Assembly: GCF_009870125.1 (NCBI RefSeq)
Contig: NC_046681.1
Location: forward strand, 30,464,001-30,528,000
Length of the DNA: 64,000 nucleotides
From: Drosophila pseudoobscura
Lineage: Eukaryota; Arthropoda; Insecta; Diptera; Drosophilidae
Direction of reading: 5' to 3'
Under the pieces are notes generated by a model. The model had not been told where the DNA came from. It worked only from the letters and a program-made list of their open reading frames with translations, and did not search any database. A program made the position numbers and the translations under genes. Positions 12,901 through 27,900 of the stretch are shown in pieces. The stretch's first letter is position 1, and each line of letters opens with the position of its first letter.

Positions 12901-15900
12901 TCTCCTAGCGCTTTGTATTGACGTCATTGACTGGCGAGTATTTCTCCAATGGTGTCAAGGCTCCTTGAGGTAGCGTACATCATCTACTTAGCATGCAGCA
13001 GACGCGTCACGCTCCACGCTCCACAAATTGTGTAATTAACGCGCAAAATCGTCGCAGTTTTTGAATCTTCGCCGGTAACTGTGCAGACGGCAGCCGGCAG
13101 CCGGCAGCTCGACTATTCGCAAGTGCAAGTGCTACTAGTGACCGAGTGAGTGATCTGAGTGGCTGATACACGATATACGATGGCGATGGTGGCGCACAAT
13201 GAAAGCTAATCACGTGCCAACGGCAATTGACCATGCAAGAGCCTAGAGCTGCCCATCCACTATCCGCACGAATGACATTTGTATTAGGCAGCGGCTGCCC
13301 ACACTTGGCAGCCCCTGACGCGTCCGCTGGTCAGATTGTTGTTGTTGATTCGTTGTTGCCTGTTGTTATTGCATTTGTGTCGCTGCCGCTGCCGCTGCCG
13401 CTAGTGCTATGCAATCGTGCTTTCTGCTCCACTAAACAATATATTGTACGAGTCAACGCTAAAACTGACGGTGAGGCCAAATCTAAAGCCGAAGCTAAGG
13501 TTCAAAGCGACTAGGTGGCTAGGCGGCTGGGTTGTTATGCAACGCGCAGTAATTCGACCATAGGCCTGATTGGTTTTGTTTTGTTTGGCGCTTGTCGTTG
13601 GCTTTGGTTTAGTGTTTCGTATATACATAAGTGCAGCACGTAGCGCGATTTTTATTGAAAGCAGTCTACGTATTAGAGTACCAGTACCCTTGTTCACAGC
13701 ATTCCGGGCATACATTCTTACGAAGCTACCCAAGCTCCTCCACGCCAAAGTATAGTCTCTTAGGCGATGATGCACTGAGAAGCGTGCCGAAAGCTTTACA
13801 ATTTGGCCTTTTCGTGTGGTGTGCCCGAAGTGCACTCGACCAACAACTTCTCTGCCGTAAGCCATAAGCGCCCCTTGATGAGCAACTTGACTTTCATGTC
13901 AGTCGGAAGCAGCAATAAAACACATGGCACTCAGGGTACTCGTAGTTCAGCGACACAAAAACTGCCGTCTCTGGCTGTGGTAGACTTTACAGCTAAAAAA
14001 GCATCACGTCTTGTCTGGACAACTTGCTGAAGATCAGCGTGAGGCATTTTATTATCAATTTATTTGAATGCCGCTGCTTAAAAGATGTTGAGCATTTAAA
14101 ATCAATAAAACTGTCGTATCTTTAAATCGTTGAATATTTATAAGTGACCCCGTCTGGTGCCACCAGCAGCACCAGCAGTGTGAGGTTCAGCCACAGCACA
14201 AGCTGTGGCAAAGAGTTCAAACCCTGAAATTCACGCCGTATATCAATCGATTGTTTGTGTTGATTGAGCGTTTCCGTGCGAAAGGCGCTAATTTATGTAA
14301 AGCGCCATTTGTTTAATGTCTCACTGATGCCTCCATCGACGCCACCGTCGCTACGTTAACGACTGATGATCCTAGGCCCACCGCTACGCTACGTCGTCGT
14401 CGACGACGGTCGCCGATGCTTCAAAGCTTTATGGTCTTTAAGCCATAAGTTGGCGAGGCGGCATTTCAACACTGCCTCCGACTTATTTAAAGCCATCAAA
14501 TTGGCAACCGCCAATAGCATGGCCAAATTTAGACAAATGACGCGAAACATTGCACTAATTGCCACCTCGTTTGGTGGCAACATCGTCGAATGCAGCCTCG
14601 AAATCCGATTTATGTCGACCATAATGAGGCTTCGACCGTATAGAAATGGTCGACAGGACAGCAAGAATATCGAATAACAGTAGGATTGCAACTAAATATA
14701 TCCGCCCCAAAGTATTTGGTCGTTGATTTACTCGTACTACGGACATATGTATGTATCTCGTATTGGACTATCTGACCGCCTCAATTGATGGCTCAATTTT
14801 TTTTTCGCGTGATCGCTTTGAACTTTTAATTAAACGTGGCCAACAGGCAGCCGACAAGTTCGTTGCCTAAGTCTTTCGATTCGCTGCGATTCGGGTGCGG
14901 TCCGCAATTAAACGCACGCTCGCACACCCGCCAGACGGAAATATAAATCATGGGCGGACTTTGGCTTAGGTTTTCATTTTCAATCGGCAATCGGCTGGAG
15001 AGATCAATTGAAGTAAGCGTCTTCGCCCAGCGCCCCCGATGAGCGCAAAGGCGACCGCCCCAATTGTTGTTGCATTCCGACTTTTCTCCCATTACGAAAC
15101 ATGCCCCAGCTGACCAACAGAAACCAAACACCAACATCAACAAACATCAGCAACAGCAAGGCGATTGGCTTCCATTCCATTCGCTTTGCATGCGCACGCG
15201 CAGGAAGCTTGCAACAAGCAGCAGGGGGGAATCAGTTCCAGTCGAACTTTTCCTTTCGAAAAGAAAAGTCGGTGCTGTGCTGCAGCTGCATTTCCTGGCA
15301 GCAAACTCTGGGGATCCAAACCGCAAAATCGGACTAACAGAGAATGGAGAAGATCTATAGTTGCCCTGCTCCTGCTCCTGCCTCACTGACAAACACACAG
15401 ACACAGATACGTGCTCAAACTGCGTTCCTGGCTACTCTGCTACTGTGGCTGTTGCCAACGATATTTTTGCAACAACAAGCCATAAATAATCTGCCATAAG
15501 CACACGTAAACCCACTCTGAGAATAATATATGCCACAGAACGGTTGAAAAGCGGAGCCAAATCTAGCATAGCTTTGCAAACAAAATTACGACTTTCGATT
15601 ACTCTGAGACTGCCCTATAAATATCTTTATTGATTCGCATCTCAGTTCAGGTTTTCTTTAGCTAATAATTAATGATATACGTGGTCGCAAGGGCCCCTCC
15701 TGTTCTCGTAAGTCCACACGCCACGCGAACAGATGAGCGTAACTGGGGACGTTGCTTATTCGATCGGACCGTCCGTCCGTCCGCAACGGAAGACACCTAA
15801 AGTGAGCGCTTCGTTATGCTCGTAAGATAACACCATCATTTAGTGATAATGCCGCATCTCTCTGTGCAATCAAAATTAACCAATTTCGATTTCAACGCTC

Positions 15901-18900
15901 AGCAGCATGACAGATTTACGGGGAACAGATTTGGGCAGTCAGAGATAGCAAGAAATAATAAAAAATTAAATAATCGCCAGCAGCAAAGCAAGCGCAGTAG
16001 TGAACCTATTTTCGTGTGTACCACAAAACAGGAAATATGCAGCGCTTACTCTTGCCTCATGCCTCATGCCTCGTACCTCTTGCCCGGTTGCTTTCCTTTT
16101 CATAGCCGTGGGCCACATTCAAATACTAAGTAGAGCTCCGGCTCGAAGTGCTTTTCGGCTATTATGCAACATGACTATCGACTGGCTTTTGTATTGCCAC
16201 ACATACATACATAATCGACAATGTACAATGTACACTGTACAGAGTACAGTGCTGTGCTGTGCAGTGCACTAGTCGCTCGCTTTTTCTTTCAACTATTTGG
16301 GGGAGAATGCTCCAATTTGCTGGCAAGGCAGTCGCCACACAGATACACACAGACACACAACACACAACACACCACTCCGCAGCGAAGGCTGCGCAGGGGC
16401 TACTCTTTGTAGTCTTTGGACACCATTGACTTTCTTTGGACATTCACGAGACTTAGCTGCAGACTCAAGACTTGAGATTAAGCCCTGGCTGGCCAGTACA
16501 TACTGTATTTTTCCAGTAGGTTTATGTGTGTTCACTGCCTCGACTAGTTCGGCTTAATAGTTACGTCCATATTGTGGCTTTATGCGCCGCTCCTGGTACA
16601 ATTTTCGCTTGTCGCCTACTCGTAATAATGATATGTGGTCTGAACTTTTCGGTTGTGCCAATTGATCAGTTGATCTTTAGTATTTATTTTTATTTGTATG
16701 TGGGTTTTAGTTCAAGGATTCTGGCATAAAGATTGCGAAAATGAACTAAATCTGTACAGAATTTGAATAAAACACCAAAAATGTGCCAAAAAAATGGTGC
16801 ACAGCATACAGCGGAATTTTCGCTGACTGCAGCATGCCTCTTAGTCATATGGAGCAGCCACCTGTATGTACATGTCAGCGGTATACACGCAAACGACTTG
16901 GCTTTTGGGGCACGCAGCACAGCACAGCACGCCAGTTGGCTCACTCGTTATGACTGGCAATATGACACTTGTGGCACACGATTTTATCAACCGGACAACT
17001 TTTCAAAATGTTAATTGGCAGCAAACTTTCAAATAATTTTCAAAATATGGTTGTCGCTCCCGTGGTCTCGTTTGCCTCTGTCCACAGGGATCAATTCGGC
17101 GAACTGTTGGAATTGGAGCAGGAACTGCTGTTGCAGGGGCCAGCTTCGAATGGATTCTTGTAGTTTGTTCCTCAAAATGTCTCAATACTCAATACAATAC
17201 TGCTCCAGAGTATTCCAGTATGTTCCACTACAATTTTTGCCGAAAGCGGTCTACGGGCATAAACTATATTTGCATTTAAGTTGCCTAAAGTGAATGCTGC
17301 CCAATGCTGTATTGGCGACAAAAAACTCAAGAAAAACTTCGGCGATCGCGAAAGTGGGTCAAACCAGGAATGTTGCATAACCGACAGACACACAGCACAC
17401 TGCGGCACTCACCAAGCCATTCATAGCAGCTGTATGTACGAGTAGCAGCTAGTATCTCAGATCTTTTTGCTAGTGGCAGCAACTAGACCACGCGACGTCG
17501 AGCCGCCGCCAACGACAACGCCACATTGTGGCGCAAGGCCCGCTCAGAGCCACGCCTACTTCAAAATCGATCACTTTCGCTTACTTGTGAATCGACTGGG
17601 CCAGCCGGCTAGTCACTGAGGCCACTGCAACTGCAACAGTAACAGCCACTACTCGAATTTATGGGCCAAGCAATGTCCACGGCTCGTGTGTCGCATTCAC
17701 AATTGGCAATAGGTCTGCAATAATCGCAGCCGCTGGCCAAAGTCTGGGCGGTGACAGTCAGCAAACTCTGGACAGAGGCTGTCTGGGGTGCTACTGGGAG
17801 CTCGGAGCTCGGACCTACGAAAAGGAACAGTGAAAATGGAGCCTAACCGCGCTAAAACGCGTGATTTGCTCCACAAATACGAAACTGATTTCGATTTTGT
17901 AAATGTTGTTTGGCTTGAGGGCGATCTGCTGCAAATGCATTTCTGCGTTGTTTCGTTATGCTGTGTTTTGTAGTACATGATGGCAGCTCGATTTCGTCAC
18001 AGATCTGGCTAACGACGCTCTGCGTTACATTTCAATATCTTTCCTGTGGCCACAATTGCGACATGATAGCCAATGATGATAGCTGGGGTGGAGTGGAGAT
18101 TCGGGGGGTTTCGTGTTAAAGTTGTTAGAGAAAACTCAACGTCTGGCCAACTGTCGAGGAGTAGGTGCACGCTACCTACCAAAAAAATACAAATACTAAT
18201 TTTGAGTTTGCCTTGACCGCTGCGCCGCATCTTGGCCAGCAGCAAGCGCAGATGAAGAGATGAAAACAGCCTTACCTCCCATCCGACCTCATACCCGCGA
18301 AGGTCATGGTCTATCCCCAGCAGCTCCCCAGCAGAGATCAGACAGAGGAAAACAAAGTAGTGGGCGATGGCAGTAACAAATTGCAAAAGCAACAAACCAT
18401 AAATTTGGCGGAACATCAAATTCAAAAGTAGCTGCCATCACGAAGGAAGCACTTACAAAGTGTGGATAACCAAAAGCCAAAATTTGCATACAGTAAACAA
18501 TTTCTGCTTCAGCGGTCTGCAGCTTGTGTTGCCTATTACCATTTACCGTTTGAGCGTTCAATTCAATTTGAAAGGAAAACGCCCCACTCGCCCCAGTGAC
18601 TGCTGACGAGTACGAGTACGAGTACATCTGCCCCATTGGCATCTCCACACATACCAAATACACACGCACACAGGTCAAGGTACTCGTTTCTTGCAGATGG
18701 TGCCCCGCAACATTGCTGCTAACAAGCGGATCGTGTAATTGTTGACCCCAGACACCAGACAGGCCAAAGTTTGGTGCTGAATTCAGGGGATTGCAGATTT
18801 TTCAGAGGCCAACTTTATTGCTAGAGAATTGATTTGACATATAAAGCATTTTTAAAATTTGTTGCGCTAAATTTGCATTGCGCTAAACGTGCGCGGAAGT

Positions 18901-21900
18901 CGGTTGGTATGCCTCAAGACTTGGACGGCTCTCTGGTAGTGCCCACAGAAATACAGATATTTTATCCAAAAGCTATCCCTCGATCAAATGGTAAAAGGTT
19001 TCTAAACAGGCAAGCATTAAAAATAGTTTAGCTGGTGCTATGCGATGGATGCTTGAATGATCGGCCAAAATACATTTTCGAACTCGTAAGCCAGCCCCGT
19101 AAGCCCGAGCACTTGACTTGGACTTGGACATGCAGCGACAAATTTGAGGCTGACATAGACAGCCACGGGCAGTCATAAGAGCTTTGTAGCAATAACAATT
19201 TTCCTTTCACTTTTCATTTAAATGATTTTGATAAGCGCCAGAGCAACTGCAGACACTGCAACAATGACCAGGCCAGACCAGCAGACCAACCACAACCGTA
19301 GCTAGCAACAACTTGATAGTGCCGGAAATCTTTGTTGCCAGGGCAACAGTTGTAATATTTTTACGGGGCGGCTTACTGTCTTACATTCCAGTACTTGTTG
19401 GGGCACACGTCACAAGAAATCTTAATGCTGCAAGCAGGTACAGACATTAGAGTTATAATGCTGCAAAGCGAATTGGAGACTTGGAGTCTGTGCTGACTGG
19501 ATAGAATACAATAATGATCACATGGGGAGTGGATCAGTGCTCGTGGTCTAACTTGAAGATGCGTTATTGCAAATTATGCCTTATCAAATAGTGTTTGCAA
19601 AGTTTGTTCAACTTTTCTCCTTCATTTACAATTTCCGCTTCATTGTTTGCATAATTGTCGCTTCCGCTATTCACGAGTTTCAGAGTTTGGGATTTTGGGA
19701 TAGCTCAAATAATTAGCCAATATGCATTTTCGGGCTACTGCCAATCGAAACGGGAGGACGACGCCCCTGCATTTCAAATTGCGAATTGGTAATCACACTT
19801 TTGCGGTCGAAGGGGGCCACACCACATGCCAACAGTACTGTACCACCTGGATGGGTTGTCTTCGTTCGTCTTCGGTGCAGTTTTATGGCTTGTCATGCTG
19901 TTGTTGACGTGATGGTTTTGGCACTCCATCGCTCATGCTGCCTCGATCGTTTGTATCTTCGGTAGCGGGGCAAAGGCGTGGTCTGCCTGCAGTTTAGGTG
20001 AATGGCCATTATGCCGCGGCTTGATATATGCCTCCTGCTGATGGGACATGGGCGGAACAGAAACATTTCAATGTCTTCATTTTAAGTGGATCGTATTGTA
20101 CATTTCACGAGCCAGTTTTCCTGAAATTTTTGTAAGTTGGCAGCATCTGGCTCTGTCTTGTCCGTTATCTGCCGTTCGATTAGACGTATATTTTTTTGGC
20201 AGACTCAAGCATCAGTCAATGGCTTCCCACACCACAGCATATTTTCCCACGCACTCACATTCACATTCACACATTCGTCCTCCACAGCCTGAGATTAATT
20301 TCGAGCCCATCTCTATCAAATTTATGTCAGTCTGTCATACAGACCAAAGTGCTCTGCACGATTACGTACGCGTAATTTGTAAATAAAGAAAATAACTCTA
20401 CGGACAGCGAGGGACTGGAACTGCAAATTGAAATCTTCCGCATTCGAAAAGAAATTGCGTTCAATTGTCGCAATCGTAATAAATAATAAATAATAATTTT
20501 GGCGCACATCTGCTGTGGAGCTGGGAAGCCCAGGGAAGCTACAGATTCGCCGTCTCATTTTCGCTGCAAGATGAATTGTGGAAATTGGGCTATTGAAACA
20601 ACTTATATCTACGACCCACTGGGAGATATGGTCGTGACTGCTGGCTACACTTAACGGAAACGACTCTGCTGTGAGACGAGACTGAGACTGAGACTGGGGA
20701 TGCGTAGTGCGTGGGTAAGGTCTTTGGCCAGGCCAGAGGCAGCTCACTGCTTGCTTCCAGCTCTGGCAAAACGCTCGCAGCACGTTTAAAACATTTTCGT
20801 ATTACAATAAATGCAGTCAAGAGCCAGACATAAATCGATGCGGTGACTATGATGTAAGCGGCAGGTATGAGTATCATAATGCGGCAGAGGCTGTAGCTGT
20901 TTTCAGTCTTCTGTTTGACTTTTGCCGTTACACCTACTGCACGATATTAAAACGCAGCTTGTAATTAACGTTCCCCAGCCGCAGTTGCAGTTGCAGTTGC
21001 AACGTATACTTCGAGTTTCAGTCTGCAATAACAGAGAAATGCATTTGAATTTCAAATTTTCGCACGGCAGCTCGCGGCCTGCTAGTTGGAGCTGCGAACT
21101 CAGAGCTCAGGTCTAGGCCGTGCAGGGCAGCCAGCACTCGCAGTCGCAGTCGCCGTCGCAGTCGCAGTCGCCGTCGCAGTCACTTAATGGGAGTCTAGGC
21201 AACGGAGATTGCTCGCATTGTTTCCCTTTGCCCTGCATGTTTTGTATATTTCTCATGGGAACGGCTGCCGAGTTGCCTTCACTTTCCGTCTTCATGTGTA
21301 CCGCATGTCTGCTCTTGGTGGCGTCAAAGACATTTCCACATTTGTGTTGTGCGAGTACGTACATATGTACATATATTAAACAATATTTTACATTTTGTGT
21401 TTCAGTAAGTATTTTGATGCGGAAATGCCTCTCGTGCATCTGGAAAATGTGGAAATGAAACTTAAATTCTACAAGCGGTAAGTCGTAATTCAAGCCTTTT
21501 ATTTGTCCCTTGTTGTTGTCGAGTTCAGCGCCCCTAAAACGGATCACCCACCATTGGCACACGCTTACTGCACGCCATAAACTAAAATGCCAAAAGTAAA
21601 GCAAAGGCCACCACCCCACCACACCACACCACACCACACCACACCACACAAAGGTGGCCAGCTTAGCTCGAATCTGAAAACAAACGAAACAAACACCCAG
21701 CCCAAGCCCCAGCCCAAGCCCCAGCCCAAGCCCCAGCCCAAGCCCCAGCACAGGCCCAGTACAGCAGAGCCCAGCCCCAGCCACTGCGAGATCTCAGAGT
21801 GGCCCCAGAGTCTCCAGTCGCTTTGTAGAAAAAAAGTAATTGCTACAAACGTTTTGTAAAGCGCTTATGCATAACGACTATATCAAATCCACGTGCGGGT

Positions 21901-24900
21901 GTGTGGGTGAGCCAAATTACTAAAAAGTCACTCACAGATTGAATTCAAACTATACTCGTAGCTAGGTGGAATAGCATCTATCTATCTATGGTGGATGCTA
22001 TCGACTGTTACTGAATGTCCTACTCTTATATGAGATTGGAAGTAAGAGAATAAAATGCCTTTATCTTTGAATACCTTATTGATATATACATATATATATA
22101 TATATTATATTATTATATATTATATTATAACCTTTGATTTCCAATTTTATTCCATTTTTATTTTTTAAAAAGCCTATATATGTATACTCTAGTACTTTTG
22201 AGAGGAACGGAAGTATTGATCTCAAATCCGTTGAAATTAAAAATGGATCAGCCCATGTCTGAACCAACCCACATCCACAGAGCATTGCCATTTCGCGTGA
22301 ATGTAATTGTGGGCGCCTGCTAACGACATTAAATGCTTATGCCGAATTCAGAAAGGCATTGCAATAAGCTGGCGACTTCTGGCATTAGAATCCAAAAGTG
22401 AGCGGCATGTCGGCCTCACGAGTGGACTGCTGGTCGCCTGTCGCCTGTTTGGTCCAGGGCATATTTTGGGTGTGCCCAAATCGAAACAAACTGTTCGGTT
22501 CGCTCTGAGCGAACAATATGCAAAAAAATTTTATGGCATACGAGCCATAATCCGCCAAACTTCCATGTTTTCGATACTCTATCTTAATGATCCTTGTGCA
22601 CATTTTGTCGCGACATAATTAAGCTAAAATACTCAAAAAACTCAATTTTCCGTGTGCGAGAGCAGTGTTTTGGATGTATTCTCGATGTACATATATATGG
22701 ATATATCTGGAACCAGCCCAAATGACATTTGAATTTTGTTTGATTGAACATGAGTGTTTACATAGACAATACTCTTATGTAATGATTGAACGCGGTTTGT
22801 GGCTTTCAGAATTACGCTATGAGATCAAGTCAGAAACCAATTCAGGGTCACAACGCCTTTACCCGGCTGACTATAAAAGGCGACGGCTGCTGCTAATGTT
22901 GCGCAAGAGAATGCCACCGCCGCCACCGCCGCCGCCGCCGCCGCCGCCACTGCCACCAATATATATGAAATAAAGAAGGAATAACTATTTTTGTTTCTAT
23001 CTGTCTGCGTTGGCGTTCTGTGTCGACGGCGGATCTGAGTCTGAGCTGAACAAGACGGCGACAAAGCGCCTTTTTTGAAAACCAAACAATTACTAGTATA
23101 ACAGCAGTAATGACAATGGTAAAAACAATTATACCAAGACAATAAAAGCAAATGGTGCTGAATCTAATTGACTCCAGCACTTGGTCCGGCTCGGTCTTAT
23201 AGCTGTTATTATTATTGCCACTTGGTTTGTTTATTTATCTGGCCCTGGATTTTATTTGGGTCATGTATTTTTCACACTTAAGTTTTGGCTTAGTTAGTAT
23301 TGTAGTATAGGAATTATTATACAACCAGTTCAGTCGCCAGAAATCTTCTGGTGTTTTGTCACTTGGAATATTCTGATCTCTTCTAGAATGTGGCATTGCC
23401 ATATTCTATTGAGATACTTGGCTTTACGGCTGCGAATGTTAGCCTGCTGGGGTGTGTACATAATTTTCGGGACTTCATCAGCGCAGAGCAATTTCAAATA
23501 TGGCTAGTGGACATGGGCGAAGTTGTCCCCCCAAAAAGAATTGATCCCCGGCCAAGCAAAACCAGAACAAGTAAATGCTTGCAAGCTTGCAATATTTCAT
23601 GAAGCAGTGAAAAGAGATTGGTATCAAAAAGCTGCCAGTGAGTCATGGCACTAAAAACTAAAGGCCTTAACCAGTAAACGGTTCACATGAATGCCAAGCC
23701 CAGGCCCAAGCCCAACGGTTCAAAACAAAATCGAAAGGTTGCCTTGCCTGGTGCCAATTGTAAAGAGTGGATGGATAATTATTGCATTTGGAGCTGCCAT
23801 TCCTGAGCTCAGAAAGAACTTTTAAAGCGACGCCCGTCAACGCCCACAGTCCACAGCTCGAACGAGAGATCCGGCGACTCAACTACTCGCCTAGGCGTTA
23901 TGCAACAGAGAAATAGAGAAACAGAAACTCGCTGCCTTTGGGCGCAATTCAATTCCATTTTGGCGAACTAATTTGTTGAATTAAGTGTAACAGCGGTTCA
24001 GTTCAGCTCAGTTCAGTTCACCAGTGACTCTGAGCCTTGGTTGGTTGTGTGTTTGAGTTCCCAAGCTTGAAAAAGTAGCTCGAGGGAGTGTCTGGGTTTC
24101 GGAATTCATTAGATCTTATGTCTGTCTGTATGTAGTAGTTGGCTGCTAGCTTATAAATAATGTGAACCAATTAAAACCAGGTCCCCACACAGTCGTTTAT
24201 GTGCAAAGCCAAGCTAAAGACAGCTGCAAAAGCCAGAAGCTTCCCCACGAGTAGCATAAAACAAAAGACTTGGGCAACAAACTTGTCTTAATGCCATCCA
24301 CTTTTGCAACCGCAAATGCAGTACAGCAGTACAGACGTACGTTTGTCTAGCTCAACTCTGCTGCAGCACGCACCCTCTTGCCACTTCAACATTTATGGAG
24401 TTAAACGCGTCAAATTAATAACATGTGTACGCTGTAGGTAAGTGCCACCAGCTAGAGTCCCATCGCTAGAGCCGCAACCAGCGCCGGCACCAGCAGCACA
24501 GATCGTGATTGTAAAGTTCTAATTTCTGAGCATGTACTCTTTGTGGATTGTTCTCGTTTGTGTTTGTGTGTTTGCTTCGGTTTCTGTATTCTGTATTCTG
24601 TGTCTGTTCATGAGACTTTGTTCTCTTTGTAAGCTAAAACGATGCCAAGGTTGTCCATGCAATTTAAATGTTAAATATGGTAATGTGGGGAGCACTTACC
24701 AGGGCTCGGGTCGATTCGATTCGATTCGTTGTGCAGCAGCGTATTTGGTCTATGCTGGGTGTGACATGTCTAAATAGAATCTAGGAGATATCTTGCACTC
24801 AATGGACTGAATAAGTTTTTCGGGTCAGAAACCACTGATACACAATATAATACACAAGCACATAACAAAACATAACATAAAATGCCTCTCGCTAACGGCT

Positions 24901-27900
24901 AATAATGACCTTCACCTTTTCCTCGGCGCTGCTAAAGCGACGAGTGATCATTTACATCAAATCGAAGACTAACGAAGCCCAGCCGCGACCATTTAGGTTG
25001 CCTCAGCAAGCCCAAAAAATGCTGAAGAAGATAATATGCTGAGGAGGGAAGTCCTTCAACTCCAATGATACCATCAACATCAACGATTTGGTGAATTTAA
25101 AAATGCTTTGACATCCAAGCGGCTGGGTGGTATGGAGCATCCGCCGCAGGCGCACCTGTCCGCCCTGTCGTTGAACTTGAACCGATGCCACATGTTTGGC
25201 AGGTAAAAGCACCAGCAACCAGTAACACCAAAAAACACCGCACCAACCACAACGGAGCAAATGATAAAAAGCGAAAACCGGCAGAGTCCCGACGCGATGT
25301 TGCATCAACGGTTGTTTGGGCTGCGACTGGTTAAACGACCGCTTATTACAAGATGGTAAGCTTTCGTAGGCCATGACCATCAGGGAGTTTCCAATGACAG
25401 CTTGGGCTTTCTTTTAAATGTCAGATGAACGTTGTTGTACTTGTGATCAAGCGATGACACTGCATTAGTTGCATTTGCGGTTTCACCCCACAAATGACAC
25501 GCAGAACCCGAAAAGGCTTTTAGTCGTTGCAATTAACTAAATGGAGTTTCTCTGTAAGACGTTCTGGGTAACATACATAAACGAGTACAGGACCGGACAA
25601 GAAATCGGCGCAAGCCCTTAAGGCGTAAGAATCGGGCTGAAAAAAATACCATAGTTCACGTCGACTCAAACATACTACGTACACACATATGTATGTTCCA
25701 CCACCAACAGCAACAGAAGGAGCCACAAGACTTTATGGGACTGCGGCACAACCAAGACATTAAACTAATAAATTGCATTGGGCTGCGTGTGGGGCTTGCT
25801 TCCAACGTGGTATTTAAGTCTGCGTGTGTTCGCGTCCGATACAACAAAGCTTCATTAACAGCTTTTAATCAAGATGTCTAATTGGCAGCACAAACACTGC
25901 GAAGGCAACGATTATTAAGCAGAAGGCAAAGTCAAACCACAACTAATCAAAGCGAAAAAAACACAAAAACACAAAATCGTTGAAGAAAAGTAAAATTAAT
26001 AATAGCACCATACCATACAAAGCAACATACTCTGGGCATACGAGTTCATACATGCTGTATGCACATACTCGTACATGTATATATGCACAGATGTGCCAGC
26101 AGATCAAAAATATGATTGGTAGTAATACAATTTTTCAAATACTATTTGCTCTAAGCCCACCAAAGTCAGGTGGATGTTAGACAAGCATTTTTATTGCAAA
26201 GATCAAAGATACTCGGCTAGTATCGTGTGAAAAGCCAAAGTCAAGGACGTCCCGTCCTCCGAGGTGGCTTCGCTTCTGACAGAAGTGGGCTACATTTGGA
26301 GTTTTGAACTTGAGCTTCGGTCTGGTCTGAGCTTATGTGTTCCTCCACTCTCGTGACTGACACCTCAAGTATTTTGTGGAGCGAGCACGAAAGATTGCGT
26401 CTTTACTTTTGAGCGTTTAACGGATCGCTTACTTCCCAAACGGTTGGATACTTCCCCTGACGGTTGGGACGGTTGGGAATTTGCTCATATTTTGTTAATT
26501 TAGCCGAATCTTTTAATAACTCAATGACTAATAACTGTCTAATACATACATACATAATATACTTTGCCAGGCAAAGCGGAGCCGTATTTGACTAAGCGGA
26601 TATCATTTGTTCGTTGGATTACTATCCGGTTTGCTTGATTGGGTCGGTCTGGCGTCTCGAAGAGTTTTAGTTAAATTATGCGTGTTTTAAATGCTGTGTT
26701 CTGCCATTGCTTGTTTTGTAAAAAAGTCGAGATCTACGCGATGATATTTCGGTATGATCCGATGCTGACAAAAACATTCAAGGCTAACAAATAGTCATCC
26801 GTCATTCAAAACCAATCACGTATTTTCCCGCTAGCTTCAAATTTTATACGAATTATGGGTTTTAACCAAGAACAAACAAATAATAGGCCTAGGCACATTT
26901 CATGAGTAATCCACGCGTAAAACGTTACTCTCTGAACTACAGAAATGCATTAAACTGTTGCCTACATCGGCTCACGCATGTGAGTGTCATAAGGTAGTAT
27001 CTGCGCAAGAGGTACATTGTACACGCTGCTTATCGGTGTCACATCTATGAATTATGCGGTGCGAACTTCAGTGTAGAATACTTCAGCGTAGGACTCGAGT
27101 ACGAGTAAGACAGTTCAGAGGAGATGAGACGGCACGCCGTAGAGTGCAGAATTATTGTTGGCATGCAATCAGGACAAAAGCATCTCATAAAGTACAAGAA
27201 GGCGGGTACGCAGCGCAGCACTCTGTTCGGAATCCGCATCGCTTGTCTGCTGCTATTGTAAACAAAAGTGAAGTATATTGGTGGCGAGTCCTACGCTCTT
27301 TCGGCGATGTCGTCTTGCGACTTATCCAGCCTTCAGCCAGGGCCACGCCACGCCACAATAAATTTATAGCATTTTTAAGTACCAGTAACAATTGAAATAT
27401 TTTTATACGCAGGCGTACGAATGTCTCAGGATGATCGCTTTATCTCCTCGTTGTATCTGTAACCCTCTGTAGACATGTGTGCCTGTGTTTGCCAGTGGTC
27501 CTGCCTGCCTAAGGACTGGGCTTGCACCCAGTAATAAATTAATCAAATCAGTGCTGGCGAGCTAGACAAATGATATACACGACATTGAACTGCTCCTCTG
27601 TATGAGTATGAATATGTGTTGTCTTCGTCAAATCAATTTCAGCCGTCTGACGGCATACACGCGAATTTTCCCACGCTGAATGCGGTTTGCTGCTGGACCA
27701 CACCCTGCACACCACAATGCAGCTGCTCATGAGTGACGGCAGCGTGACCATGCAAATTACTTGCCGCACTGCCGGTTAAATGTCAACTTTTCTGTAACAC
27801 AATTGACAGTAACCACAACTAAACTAGCGACCAATTGAGTTTGCCCCTGTGCACTCGGATACACCCACCTCCATCTATTTGGACTCAGGAGTCGTAAGAC

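Noticed and set aside
13407..13865. 152-codon minus-strand open frame
   Set aside because: Composition is random-looking and no motif is visible; overlapping plus-strand frames are equally open.
20322..20783. 153-codon minus-strand open frame
   Set aside because: No domain or splice support; consistent with chance in long intronic DNA.
21113..21784. 223-codon minus-strand open frame with a Gly-Leu repeat
   Set aside because: Kept open by the 12-bp minisatellite, CACCA pentamers and CAGTCG hexamers; no domain, and it lies inside Cda5 intron 1.
25003..25380. 125-codon minus-strand frame with Cys/Trp-rich hydrophobic segment
   Set aside because: Considered as a nested secreted peptide; no consistent start context, splice sites or cysteine pattern of a known family.
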